Under the pieces are notes generated by a model. That model did no database searches. It was not told where the DNA came from and worked only from the letters and a program-made list of their open reading frames with translations. Shown here piece after piece: positions 14,862 through 22,782 of a DNA stretch of 22,952 bases. A program made the translations under genes and the position numbers. Origin of the DNA: Nitrososphaerota archaeon (GTDB taxonomy: Archaea > Thermoproteota > EX4484-205 > JAAOZO01); contig JAAOZO010000099.1 in the NCBI GenBank assembly GCA_011605715.1, positions 1 to 22,952 on the forward strand, in the 5' to 3' direction. Within the stretch, counting starts at the first letter, position 1. Every line of letters starts with the position of its first letter.

Positions 14862-16664
14862 TTAGTTTATGCGGTAGTATACTAGTTCGCTTTTCTTATT
14901 AGGCAACCTTGATACAACTTCATTACGCGCATCCTCTGATAATCTAAACTTTTGCGAAGCAATAGTTAGAATTTTCTTTGCAACGTTCTTGTTTTCAACT
15001 TTTCCAGGGACTATGATAAAGTAATTGCTGAGTTTATTTTCAGCTCTGTAAGAGTAAGTAAGAGGTTCGCCACTTTCGTCGAAGGAAATTAGAATTTTAA
15101 GTGGACAACTCTTAAAGAATCTTTTTTCTCCACTCACGACAAAAGAACCTTTGCTTAAGAAAGTTCCTGAAGGCGCTTTCTTTGAAAGCTGACTCCTCCT
15201 AACACAAAAAACATCAAGAGCTGAAAAACCTGCTTCCCATGCTTTGCTTGTATAGGATGCTACTAAGCTCGCAACTTCCTCCATCTCTTCTTCTCTTAGT
15301 TCTTGCTTAGGCCAAACGACTGCAAACGGAGAACCAGAAAAGTCGGAATGGAAAACTATAGTATCGTCATCAACTGCGTACTTCTTCAACAAAATTTCAT
15401 TTGTTATGGCATCTTTCCCAAGCAAAACCATCTTATTTGTTGAAGTAAATGCATATCTAAATTTCTTATACCATGCCCTTTCTTTCTCTTCTTTAAGCTT
15501 TATCTTAGTTTCCTTCTTTCCAACCTTCTTTGGTTTTATTGCTTTCGCTTTCCTTTCAAGCTCTTTTGAAATTTCAAATAGCTTAGATGCATTTTTAGCA
15601 GCACTTATGTTATAGTCAAGCTCTAGAATAACGTTGTTAACTTCTGCCAGAAGAGTTCTTTTGTCGTAGTTTATTCTCTTTACTTTAATTGGAGGATAGT
15701 CCTTTTTTTGGGCTAGTACTACTTCAAACGCCTGTAGGTTTGACATTATAAGGTTTGCCTTTTCTCTAGCCTCCCTTGACATTTCAAGCAGTCTCTTTAT
15801 CCTTTCTTCTTCTTTACTCTTAGAAGCCTTCTTGCTTTCTACGTAAATTTCACCCGAAGGAGTGTAATACCTGTCTAAAGCTTCAGATATCGAACTAAAA
15901 GTCACCATTTGTTCTGCTTGTATGTAACTCAGTGGAATTAATGAGAAGTCTACAACTTCATTAGACTTTATATAAATGGTTGGCATTGGAGCAATTTGGT
16001 CAACGAATGTAAATACCTTCTTTAGGTTGGAAATTTCTTCTTCACTTAATTCTTTTATCTTCTTATCTTCTATTTCAAGGTACTTCATAACTGCTTGAGC
16101 TAGGTTTCCAAATCCAAGAGTTGCGCTTAAGAATCTAGAAAGCATTTCTTCTTTGTTGCTCATAGAATTTATGTCGAAGTTAAGTGGCGAAGGAAACTTG
16201 GAAGGTGGCAAAGAATACTTGATGCCAATGGCTAAGCTTCTATCTTTCATTCTCTTCTTCTCAGTTGTGAAAACTATCACTCCTTCCTTGTTTGTAGCAA
16301 CTAAAGCTCCTCCATCCATAAGCTCAAGGAATATGCTAAACTTTTCGCTTCCCTTTTCGAGCTCTATCTTTAAAATTCTGTCAAAGTTTATCTGCGTTAC
16401 TTCTCTTACAAATGAGCCTCTTATCAGTTTTCTAACGTTTATTACGTTAGCGCTTGGTGAAGGAAAAGGGTATATAAATGAAGTTAAGTGTGCTCTGAGC
16501 CCCCCTTGGTAAATTAGTCTTCTTGTTCCAGAGGTTGTGTGAAACTTTATTAAAGCTAAATTTAGCTCTTCGTTATAATAGAAGTTTGAAACTCTTGCGT
16601 TTTTTAGTAAGTTTTCTAGCTCTTTTGCTAAAAAGTAAACCTCTACTCTAGATAGTTGCCTCAA
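14862..16664 (-). CDS. rqcH: RqcH/Rqc2/NEMF-family ribosome quality control factor
   Basis: 600 residues with the full NFACT architecture: NFACT-N (1 to about 180), helix-hairpin-helix region (about 185-250), a long charged coiled coil (about 285-385), and NFACT-R/DUF814 (about 405-520) followed by a C-terminal segment. Bacterial and eukaryotic relatives bind obstructed 50S/60S subunits with peptidyl-tRNA and add C-terminal tails. The Asp-Arg pair known to be needed for tailing in RqcH is present as Asp95-Arg96 (QINFDRILKI). The start is TTG at 16664 with AGGT a few nt upstream; the next in-frame sequence upstream is close to the predicted transcript start, so no longer form is likely. It is divergent from the EMC6-like gene and shares its TATA region. 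Confidence 0.92.
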   Translation of the reverse strand: MRQLSRVEVYFLAKELENLLKNARVSNFYYNEELNLALIKFHTTSGTRRLIYQGGLRAHLTSFIYPFPSPSANVINVRKLIRGSFVREVTQINFDRILKIELEKGSEKFSIFLELMDGGALVATNKEGVIVFTTEKKRMKDRSLAIGIKYSLPPSKFPSPLNFDINSMSNKEEMLSRFLSATLGFGNLAQAVMKYLEIEDKKIKELSEEEISNLKKVFTFVDQIAPMPTIYIKSNEVVDFSLIPLSYIQAEQMVTFSSISEALDRYYTPSGEIYVESKKASKSKEEERIKRLLEMSREAREKANLIMSNLQAFEVVLAQKKDYPPIKVKRINYDKRTLLAEVNNVILELDYNISAAKNASKLFEISKELERKAKAIKPKKVGKKETKIKLKEEKERAWYKKFRYAFTSTNKMVLLGKDAITNEILLKKYAVDDDTIVFHSDFSGSPFAVVWPKQELREEEMEEVASLVASYTSKAWEAGFSALDVFCVRRSQLSKKAPSGTFLSKGSFVVSGEKRFFKSCPLKILISFDESGEPLTYSYRAENKLSNYFIIVPGKVENKNVAKKILTIASQKFRLSEDARNEVVSRLPNKKSELVYYRIN

Positions 16665-16691
16665 CTCTTACCTAGATGCATTTCTAAAAAT

Positions 16692-16742
16692 AAAACTTTA
16701 TAAACCATTTTTTACTTAAGGTAAAAAGAAGAAATTCAGGTG
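16692..16742. promoter_or_regulatory. Single self-complementary TATA box between rqcH and the EMC6-like gene
   Basis: TTTATAAA at 16697-16704 reads the same on both strands and is the only good TATA box in the 86-nt gap. Measured 30 nt each way it predicts starts at about 16674 (rqcH, leader about 10 nt) and about 16727 (EMC6-like, leader about 24 nt). AGGTG at 16738-16742 is a Shine-Dalgarno 8 nt before the ATG at 16751. Confidence 0.45.
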
Positions 16743-16750
16743 TTTTTATA

Positions 16751-17068
16751 ATGGAGGAAAAGGAGTCAGAAAAACTTGAAAACATTGTTTATTGGACGAG
16801 GTGCCTCATAGGGTCTTTGCTAGGCGTAATTTTTGCAATCTTCTGGAGGCCAAACTTAGGTAGCGTAATAACTGCAACTTCAATTGCATTACTGATTTTC
16901 TTAATCTCTTACTACGTTATTAGGTGGATTCTTGGAGAAGTTAGAGTTAACATTTTAGGTGGAAAGAATAAGATTTATACTATTGGAATAGGTGCATACT
17001 TTACAGCTTGGCTATTTTTCTGGATTCTCGTTTACACACTGTTCTTCTATCAACCTTCTCCTAGCTAG
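16751..17068 (+). CDS. EMC6-like three-TM membrane protein
   Basis: 105 residues with three TM helices (about 20-35, 40-60, 80-100). The layout follows eukaryotic EMC6: a short cytosolic N-terminus, an Arg at the entry of helix 1 (YWTRCLIGSLLGV, compare the conserved Cys-Arg of EMC6), a basic loop, and a last helix of the form FTAWLFFWILVYTLFFY, close to the EMC6 ending FTYVLFWTFLYG. EMC6 belongs to the membrane-insertase core with EMC3 (Oxa1 superfamily); archaeal EMC6-like proteins are known to exist. Placement between rqcH and the Hsp70 genes fits a protein-biogenesis role. Assignment is by my own reading, so moderate confidence. Confidence 0.55.
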   Translation: MEEKESEKLENIVYWTRCLIGSLLGVIFAIFWRPNLGSVITATSIALLIFLISYYVIRWILGEVRVNILGGKNKIYTIGIGAYFTAWLFFWILVYTLFFYQPSPS

Positions 17069-17071
17069 AGC

Positions 17072-17077
17072 CTTTTT
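17072..17077 (+). terminator. T6 terminator after the EMC6-like gene
   Basis: Six T directly after the stop codon at 17066-17068; separates this gene from the grpE-dnaK unit. Confidence 0.35.
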
Positions 17078-17094
17078 TCTTAGTGTTACTATAA

Positions 17095-17187
17095 TTAAGT
17101 TAAAAAATTTTTAAACTTAAAAATAAGTGATAAAAATTTTAATACCCTATTGTTCATACTCTACTGTCTTAAGTTTAATCTGGTGAT
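17095..17187 (+). promoter_or_regulatory. grpE-dnaK promoter with 26-bp upstream palindrome
   Basis: TTAAGTTAAAAAA followed without spacer by TTTTTAAACTTAA (17095-17120) forms a 26-bp palindrome with one mismatched pair. TTTTAATA at 17137-17144 is the TATA candidate, predicting a start near 17167, and GGTGAT (17182-17187) is the ribosome site before ATG 17193. The palindrome would sit at about -72 to -47, a position for a regulator. Confidence 0.45.
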
Positions 17188-17192
17188 TAAAA

Positions 17193-17735
17193 ATGAGTTC
17201 TGAAGCTGGAGAAGAGAAGACTGAAAAAAATGGAGAGAAATTATCGTTAGAACTTGAGCTTCTCACTCTCAAGAATGAAGTAAAACTCCTGAAAAGTGAA
17301 CTAGAAGAAGAGCGAAAAAGGTATAACGAAGTTAAAAATAAAATGGACTATCTTACAGCAGATTTTGAAAACTTCAGGAAAAGGGTTGAAAAAGATAAAC
17401 TCAACGCTACTTTAAGTGAAAAGGAAAGAATAATTAAGAAAGTTCTTCCTTTAGTTGATGAGCTTGAACTTGCAACTAAGATGGCGGATAAGAACGATGA
17501 ACAGTTAGCAGAGGGCCTTAAGATGGTTTTAAATAAGTTTATTGCGTTCTTAAGAGAAGAGGGCTTTGAAATAATCGAAACAGTGGGCAAACCTTTTAAT
17601 CCTAACTTTCACGAGTCTTTGGATGGAAAAAATGAAGGAATTATTACAGAAGAGGTTAGGAAAGGATTTATGTTTATGGGTAAAGTTATTAGGCCTAGTA
17701 TAGTTAAGCTTGGTGATGGAGGTGAGAAGAAATGA
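17193..17735 (+). CDS. grpE: GrpE nucleotide exchange factor
   Basis: 180 residues. The long N-terminal helix is a coiled coil (about 15-65, KLSLELELLTLKNEVKLLKS), leading to the family signature DFENFRKRVEKDK. The C-terminal beta domain contains KPFNPNFHESLD and ends in GKVIRPSIVKLG. GrpE dimers release ADP from DnaK. It is the first gene of the Hsp70 unit, with a Shine-Dalgarno (GGTGAT). Its stop overlaps the dnaK start (ATGA), and its last codons provide the strong GGAGGTGAG that serves dnaK. This set is bacterial in origin and is patchily distributed in archaea. Confidence 0.95.
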   Translation: MSSEAGEEKTEKNGEKLSLELELLTLKNEVKLLKSELEEERKRYNEVKNKMDYLTADFENFRKRVEKDKLNATLSEKERIIKKVLPLVDELELATKMADKNDEQLAEGLKMVLNKFIAFLREEGFEIIETVGKPFNPNFHESLDGKNEGIITEEVRKGFMFMGKVIRPSIVKLGDGGEKK

Positions 17736-19603
17736 GCAAGGAAACTACCGAAAAAGAAAAAATAATTGGAATAGACTTAGGAACAACAAACTCTGCAGCA
17801 GCAATAATTGAAGGTGGTAAGCCAATAATAATACCAAGCGCAGAAGGTCCAACGGTTGCTGGGAAGATGTTTCCTTCAGTAGTAGCCTTTACTAAGGATG
17901 GCGAAATCTTAGTTGGAGAACCTGCAAAGCGCCAAGCTACTGTAAATCCTGAAGGCACAATATTTGAGATTAAGAGGAAGATGGGCACCAACTATAAAGT
18001 TAAAGTTTATGGAAAAGAATATACTCCAGAGCAAATATCTGCTTTTATTCTTCAAAAGATAAAGAGAGATGCAGAACAGTACCTTGGTTATCCAATTAAG
18101 AAAGCAGTAATTACAGTCCCTGCGCACTTTAACGACAATCAAAGGCAAGCTACAAAGGATGCAGGAGAAATAGCAGGTCTTGAAGTTGTTAGAATAATAA
18201 ACGAACCAACTGCAGCTTGTTTAGCTTATGGAATAGACAAGCTTGAAAAAGAAATGAAGATCTTAGTCTTCAGTTTTGGAGGAGGCACACATGACGTTAC
18301 TGTAATGGACTTTGGCCAAGGGGTTTTCCAAGTCTTAGCTACAAGTGGAGACACACAAACTGGAGGTGCCGATGTTGATAATGCAATAGTACAGTACTTA
18401 ATTGAAGAATTCAAGAAGGAAACTGGAATCGACTTAAGTAAAGTTAACGACAAAATGGTAATGTATAGGCTTAAGGAAGCTGCAGAGAAGGCAAAGATTG
18501 AACTTTCAACCTTACTTCAGACCACAATAGATATACCTTTCTTGTACTATGATTCTTCTGGACCTAAGCATTTGCATGTAGTGCTAACTAGAGCAAAGCT
18601 TGAAGAACTTGCAATGCCAATAGTTAGAAAGGTAGGCGATACGATAATGCGTGTCTTAGAGGATGCAAAGCTAACTCCAAAAGATATTGATAAAGTTATA
18701 CTAATTGGTGGTATGACGAGAATGCCTTTAGTACAAAGGTATGTTGAAGAAGTAACCGGAAAAAAGGTAGAAAGAGGCGTAGACCCAATGGAAGCTGTAG
18801 CTATTGGTGCTGCGATCCAAGGTGCAGTATTAACTGGGGAAATAAAAGATATTGTTCTTCTAGATGTTACTCCACTAAGTTTAGGTGTTGAAACTTTGGG
18901 TGGAGTATTTACAAAGATAATTGAAAGGAACACAACTATTCCAGTTAGGAAAAGTCAAATCTTTACAACAGCTGCAGACAACCAAACAACAGTAACCATA
19001 CACGTACTACAAGGTGAACGGCCTATGGCTGCCGACAACGTTAGCTTAGGAATGTTTAATTTAACGGGAATACCTCCAGCACCAAGAGGCGTTCCTCAGA
19101 TTGAAGTTACCTTTGATATAGACGCAAACGGAATACTGCACGTAACTGCAAAAGACTTAGGAACTGGAAAGCAGGCTGGAATTACTATAACTGGTTCAAC
19201 AAAGTTGTCAAAGGAAGAAAAGGAAAGGCTAATAAAAGAAGCTGAAATGTACGCTGAGCAAGACAGAAAGAAGAGAGAGGAAGCTGAGCTAAGAAACGAA
19301 GCTGACTCTCTGATATACACCGCAGAAAAAACCGTTAAAGAGCTAGGTGACAAGATTGGGAAGGATAACGTAGACAAGATAAACAATGCAATCAATGAAC
19401 TAAAAACAGCTCTTGAAGAAAAAGATATCGAGAAAATAAAACAGAAGAAGGAAGAGCTTTCAAAAGTACTGCAAGAAGCTGGAACTGTAATCTATCAACA
19501 AGCAGCCCAAGCTACTCAACAAGCTCAAAGGCAAGAAACTTCTGGAAAGACAGAAGAAAAAGTTAGAGACGCTGAGTACAAAGCCGAAGATGAAAAGAAA
19601 TGA
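17732..19603 (+). CDS. dnaK: DnaK (Hsp70) with altered phosphate-2 motif
   Basis: 623-residue Hsp70: ATPase domain (1 to about 380), linker DIVLLDVTPLSLG, substrate-binding domain (to about 510) and helical lid ending in VRDAEYKAEDEKK. Phosphate-1 motif GIDLGTTN (Asp15), Lys81 (IKRKMG) and Glu158 (NEPTAA) are normal. The phosphate-2 motif is not: where Hsp70s have V-x-D-L/F-GGGT-F-D, this protein reads VFSFGGGTHDV, with Ser181 for the Asp equivalent to Hsc70 Asp199/E. coli DnaK Asp194, and His187 for Phe. The following GGEDFD-type motif is GGADVD. The DNA at 18268-18300 supports this directly. The frame is otherwise intact. It overlaps grpE by 4 nt and has a strong Shine-Dalgarno. Confidence 0.97.
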   Translation: MSKETTEKEKIIGIDLGTTNSAAAIIEGGKPIIIPSAEGPTVAGKMFPSVVAFTKDGEILVGEPAKRQATVNPEGTIFEIKRKMGTNYKVKVYGKEYTPEQISAFILQKIKRDAEQYLGYPIKKAVITVPAHFNDNQRQATKDAGEIAGLEVVRIINEPTAACLAYGIDKLEKEMKILVFSFGGGTHDVTVMDFGQGVFQVLATSGDTQTGGADVDNAIVQYLIEEFKKETGIDLSKVNDKMVMYRLKEAAEKAKIELSTLLQTTIDIPFLYYDSSGPKHLHVVLTRAKLEELAMPIVRKVGDTIMRVLEDAKLTPKDIDKVILIGGMTRMPLVQRYVEEVTGKKVERGVDPMEAVAIGAAIQGAVLTGEIKDIVLLDVTPLSLGVETLGGVFTKIIERNTTIPVRKSQIFTTAADNQTTVTIHVLQGERPMAADNVSLGMFNLTGIPPAPRGVPQIEVTFDIDANGILHVTAKDLGTGKQAGITITGSTKLSKEEKERLIKEAEMYAEQDRKKREEAELRNEADSLIYTAEKTVKELGDKIGKDNVDKINNAINELKTALEEKDIEKIKQKKEELSKVLQEAGTVIYQQAAQATQQAQRQETSGKTEEKVRDAEYKAEDEKK

Positions 19604-19707
19604 ATGAATGTAAACTTTGCCATACAAAGTTAGCACCCTGTTTCAGCACAAAGAAAATTCAGGTCTCTTATAATTTTTCTTTTAAATTATTTTTTGTAGG
19701 AAGATGA
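19600..19707 (+). CDS. Possible 35-residue ORF between dnaK and dnaJ
   Basis: An ATG overlaps the dnaK stop (ATGA at 19600-19603) and runs to TGA 19705-19707, one base before dnaJ. The product would start MNECKLCHTKLAPCFS, with a CxxCH and a third Cys, and end basic and aromatic. The arrangement copies the grpE-dnaK overlap. Against it: the second half overlaps a good dnaJ TATA box, and its AT-rich codons may be chance. Confidence 0.25.
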   Translation: MNECKLCHTKLAPCFSTKKIQVSYNFSFKLFFVGR

Positions 19708-19708
19708 G
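19680..19708 (+). promoter_or_regulatory. Promoter of dnaJ
   Basis: TTTTAAAT at 19680-19687 begins 29 nt before the dnaJ ATG, predicting a leaderless dnaJ transcript in addition to any read-through from dnaK. GGAAG (19699-19703) could also act as a weak ribosome site on longer transcripts. Confidence 0.45.
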
Positions 19709-20797
19709 ATGAGCAGCAAGAAAGATTACTATGAAATACTTGGTGTTCCTAGAAATGCTACCAAGGAAGAAATAAAGCGTGCATTTAGACAGCTTGCTCT
19801 AAAATATCACCCAGACAGAAATAAGTCTCCTGAAGCAGAAGAAAAATTCAAAGAAATTTCAGAAGCATATGCTGTTCTTTCTGATGATGAAAAAAGAAGA
19901 CTGTATGATATGTATGGTCATGAAGGAATATCTGGAAGGTATACAACTGAAGATATATTCAGGGGAGCTGACTTTGAAGACTTATTTAAAGACTTAGGCT
20001 TTGACTTTGGATTTGAAGATATATTTGAGAGGTTCTTTGGATTTAAACCTGGATTTGAGCGTGGAGGGCGAGATCTGTCGTACGATCTAGAGGTTACACT
20101 GGAAGAGGTCTCAACTGGGGTAGAAAAGGAGATCGAATTTTATAAATTAGAGAAGTGTGACGTATGCGGAGGAACTGGAGCAAAACCAGGTACAAAGCCA
20201 AGAACATGTCCAAGGTGTGGCGGAACGGGAAGAGAGCGTCACGTAAGAACTATGGGTTTTGCTAGGCTTTACACAGAAACAACGTGCAGTTTGTGTCATG
20301 GTAAGGGATACGTAGTAGACTCGCCTTGTCCTAAGTGTGGAGGTAGTGGAGTGGTAAGAACAACAAGAAGGATAAAGCTGAAGGTTCCTGCTGGTGCATA
20401 CGATGGACTTACGCTAAGACTTAAGAATGAAGGTGACTACGATCCAGATTCTAGGAAGTATGGAAATTTGTATGTTGTAGTTCATGTAAAGCCTCATAGG
20501 TTGTTCATTAGAGAAGAAGATAATATCATCTATGATGCCAAGGTGAGCTTTCCAACTGTAGCACTTGGTGGTGAAATCGAAGTTCCTACACTAAATGGAA
20601 GCACCAAGCTAAAGATACCTCCTGGAACTCAGCACGGAACTATCATTACATTGAGAGGAAAAGGCTTACCTCACTTAGATAGCTATGGAAGAGGAGATGA
20701 ACTGGTTAGGATAAATGTCATAGTCCCAAAGAAACTAACAAAGCGACAGGTTGAACTACTTATAGAATTTGAAAAAGAAAGCCTTAAAGAAACTTAA
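19709..20797 (+). CDS. dnaJ: DnaJ (Hsp40, type I co-chaperone)
   Basis: 362 residues with all type I regions. J domain 6-72 carries His34-Pro35-Asp36, which stimulates the DnaK ATPase. A Gly/Phe/Asp-rich region (about 75-118, with FEDLF, FEDIFERFFGF) follows. The zinc domain has four CxxCxGxG-type repeats with Cys150/153, 167/170, 193/196 and 207/210. The C-terminal peptide-binding domains include LKVPAGAYDG and LKIPPGTQHGTIITLRGKG. All key residues are present, so the partner looks fully able to use a canonical Hsp70, in contrast to the changed DnaK. It converges with the secretion ATPase gene (8 nt between stops). Confidence 0.96.
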   Translation: MSSKKDYYEILGVPRNATKEEIKRAFRQLALKYHPDRNKSPEAEEKFKEISEAYAVLSDDEKRRLYDMYGHEGISGRYTTEDIFRGADFEDLFKDLGFDFGFEDIFERFFGFKPGFERGGRDLSYDLEVTLEEVSTGVEKEIEFYKLEKCDVCGGTGAKPGTKPRTCPRCGGTGRERHVRTMGFARLYTETTCSLCHGKGYVVDSPCPKCGGSGVVRTTRRIKLKVPAGAYDGLTLRLKNEGDYDPDSRKYGNLYVVVHVKPHRLFIREEDNIIYDAKVSFPTVALGGEIEVPTLNGSTKLKIPPGTQHGTIITLRGKGLPHLDSYGRGDELVRINVIVPKKLTKRQVELLIEFEKESLKET

Positions 20798-20805
20798 AGT
20801 ATTAT

Positions 20806-22482
20806 TTACTTCTTTTCTTCTAGTTCAACTTCTGGTAGCACGTTTTCTGTTTTTTGACTCTCAACTTTTAATTCTCTTGATATCGTTCCCATTTGCGAAT
20901 AGTATTTAACTATCACATTAGCTACACTTTTGTAGTTTCTTATGTTGTTTTTCAATAGCCATCTTAACAAAAACTCTCTTCTTTCAATTTCAGCTACGTA
21001 TGCATTTTCTGCTCTACCACTCATTAGGCTTACGTTTTTTAAGTGTTCACTTTCTTCAATATTTATTTCATAACTATCAGTTCTAGGATTCCATCTTGCT
21101 ATTTCCTTTGGAGTCCCATCTTTTAGAATTTCCCAAACTTTTCTAATCCTTCTTCCGAAGGTAATGCCTTCCGCTCCTATCTTTGGTAGAACAACTCTTT
21201 CAACTAAAACCGTAACATTCATTAGTGGGATGTAAGATGGCGCTACGTTCATTGGAGGGCTTGTGAGCCTTTTTATTGCATAGTCTAAATCTTCAGCATG
21301 TATTGTACTGAGACCACCGTGACCAGTTGCCATTGCTTGAAACAGTACGAAAGCTTCCTCACCCCTTATTTCTCCTACTACGATGTAATCTGGCCTATAT
21401 CTCAACGAAGCTCTAACTAAGTCGTATAAGGTTACTTCTCCTATTCTTGAACCTCCTAAGCCATAGCTTGAACGAGAAACAAACTGAACCCAATTTTCAT
21501 TGGGAATATTGAGTTCTGCTGTTTCTTCAACTGTAACTATCTTTAAACCAGGTTTTAGCAGGTTCGTTAGCGCATTTAAGAACGTAGTCTTTCCAGCACC
21601 CGTACCTCCCATTATCATTATCGTTAATCTGTTTTCTAGGATCAACCAAAAGTATGCTGCTAGTCTTGGGTTCAATGTTCCAAAACTTATTAAATCAATT
21701 ATGCTTAGAGGTTCTTCTCTGAACTTTCTTATCGTAAACGTTGAGCCTGCACCTGAAACTTCTTTACCATATGTAGCAGCTAACCTATGCTTTTCTGGAA
21801 GCATGGCATCAACTATTGGAAACGCAGTACTTACGTGGCGTCCTGCGAGGTGAGCAAGTTTAACAACAAGGTCGTTTAGGGCATCGTTGTCAACGATCAT
21901 TAAGTTTGTTGAAATGCTTTCATATTTTCTGTGCCACACAAATAGTGGGCGATTAATTCCATTGCACGATATATCTTCAATATTTGGGTCTTGTACCATA
22001 ACGTTAATTGGCCCATATCCTATAAGGTCTCTCCTTACATAGTACTTTATCTTATCCAGAGAGTCTTTACTGCTTAGCTTTAAGAAATTTTTGTACTTGT
22101 TTATTACCCTATCAACTTCGCTTAGAACATACTTTTTAGCATCCTGAGTTTGTTCTTTTGGAGGTATAAGCTCTTTTGAGAGGATGTCAACTAATTTTTC
22201 ATAGGTCTCTTCTTCTTTTTCGTTCAACTTAACTTCATCAACAAAGTAGTAAAGAGCATAGCCTCTTTCTTTTACTTCAGCTATAATAACTCTTGCAAAT
22301 GGTTTTTCTATGTCATAAGTTTCAACAATATTTGCATTACTTGGTAGAGGAGAAAATTGAAATGGCTCAACTTTTACTTCTTTTTCCTTACCCTTTTTTA
22401 ATTTCTTTTTTTCTTCGGGTTTTTCCTCTTTCTTTTCAACCTTAGTTTCTTCTTTTTTCTCAACTTTTGCTTCCGTCTGCAA
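20806..22482 (-). CDS. Type II/IV secretion (archaeal pilus/VirB11-like) ATPase
   Basis: 558 residues. The first 40 are a Lys/Glu-rich low-complexity stretch (KVEKKEETKVEKKEEKPEEK), then the N-terminal domain with RRDLIGYGPINVMVQDPNIE (about 150-169) and the RecA-like ATPase: Walker A MGGTGAGKTT (Lys298), Asp/Glu box EETAE, arginine-rich SSYGLGGSR, Walker B DYIVVGEIRGEE (365-376), and His box GHGGLSTIHAE. Such ATPases drive assembly of archaeal type IV pili or archaella from the cytoplasm, together with a TadC/FlaJ-like membrane protein, which is not next to it here. Start is TTG 22482; TTTAAG near 22508-22519 suggests a short leader. Which appendage it powers is unknown. Confidence 0.88.
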   Translation of the reverse strand: MQTEAKVEKKEETKVEKKEEKPEEKKKLKKGKEKEVKVEPFQFSPLPSNANIVETYDIEKPFARVIIAEVKERGYALYYFVDEVKLNEKEEETYEKLVDILSKELIPPKEQTQDAKKYVLSEVDRVINKYKNFLKLSSKDSLDKIKYYVRRDLIGYGPINVMVQDPNIEDISCNGINRPLFVWHRKYESISTNLMIVDNDALNDLVVKLAHLAGRHVSTAFPIVDAMLPEKHRLAATYGKEVSGAGSTFTIRKFREEPLSIIDLISFGTLNPRLAAYFWLILENRLTIMIMGGTGAGKTTFLNALTNLLKPGLKIVTVEETAELNIPNENWVQFVSRSSYGLGGSRIGEVTLYDLVRASLRYRPDYIVVGEIRGEEAFVLFQAMATGHGGLSTIHAEDLDYAIKRLTSPPMNVAPSYIPLMNVTVLVERVVLPKIGAEGITFGRRIRKVWEILKDGTPKEIARWNPRTDSYEINIEESEHLKNVSLMSGRAENAYVAEIERREFLLRWLLKNNIRNYKSVANVIVKYYSQMGTISRELKVESQKTENVLPEVELEEKK

Positions 22483-22782
22483 GTTCTAACTATTGTAAGG
22501 GTTGCATGAACTTAAATCTTTCGTTTTACATTTATTTAGAGTTTCATAAAATAAAAAGAAGCATTTTATTTTATTGTTTAAATTATTTAATTCGTTAAGA
22601 TTTTGCTCATTTAGTTATTTTTTAGGAAGGACTTGTTCAGAATTTTTCAAAGTAGTAACAGTTCCAAAATGTTCTTTTCTTATAAAACGAGGTCGTTATC
22701 AGCAGTTTCAAAGTAGGTAGACTTAAGTAGAATGAGAAAAACATTGGCGTCTAAGTAAACTAAATACAATAAAGTTGAAGAA
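22483..22782. other. AT-rich gap before the tnpB-like gene, with an 11-bp direct repeat
   Basis: No coding frame supported. The exact repeat TTTCAAAGTAG occurs at 22645-22655 and 22706-22716. The region holds the ATPase promoter at its left end and, probably, the left end of the mobile element at its right. I could not define an element boundary. Confidence 0.3.

Noticed and set aside
18547..18933. Minus-strand frames inside dnaK
   Set aside because: Shadows of a strongly conserved gene, rich in Ser and Ile, without promoter or ribosome site.
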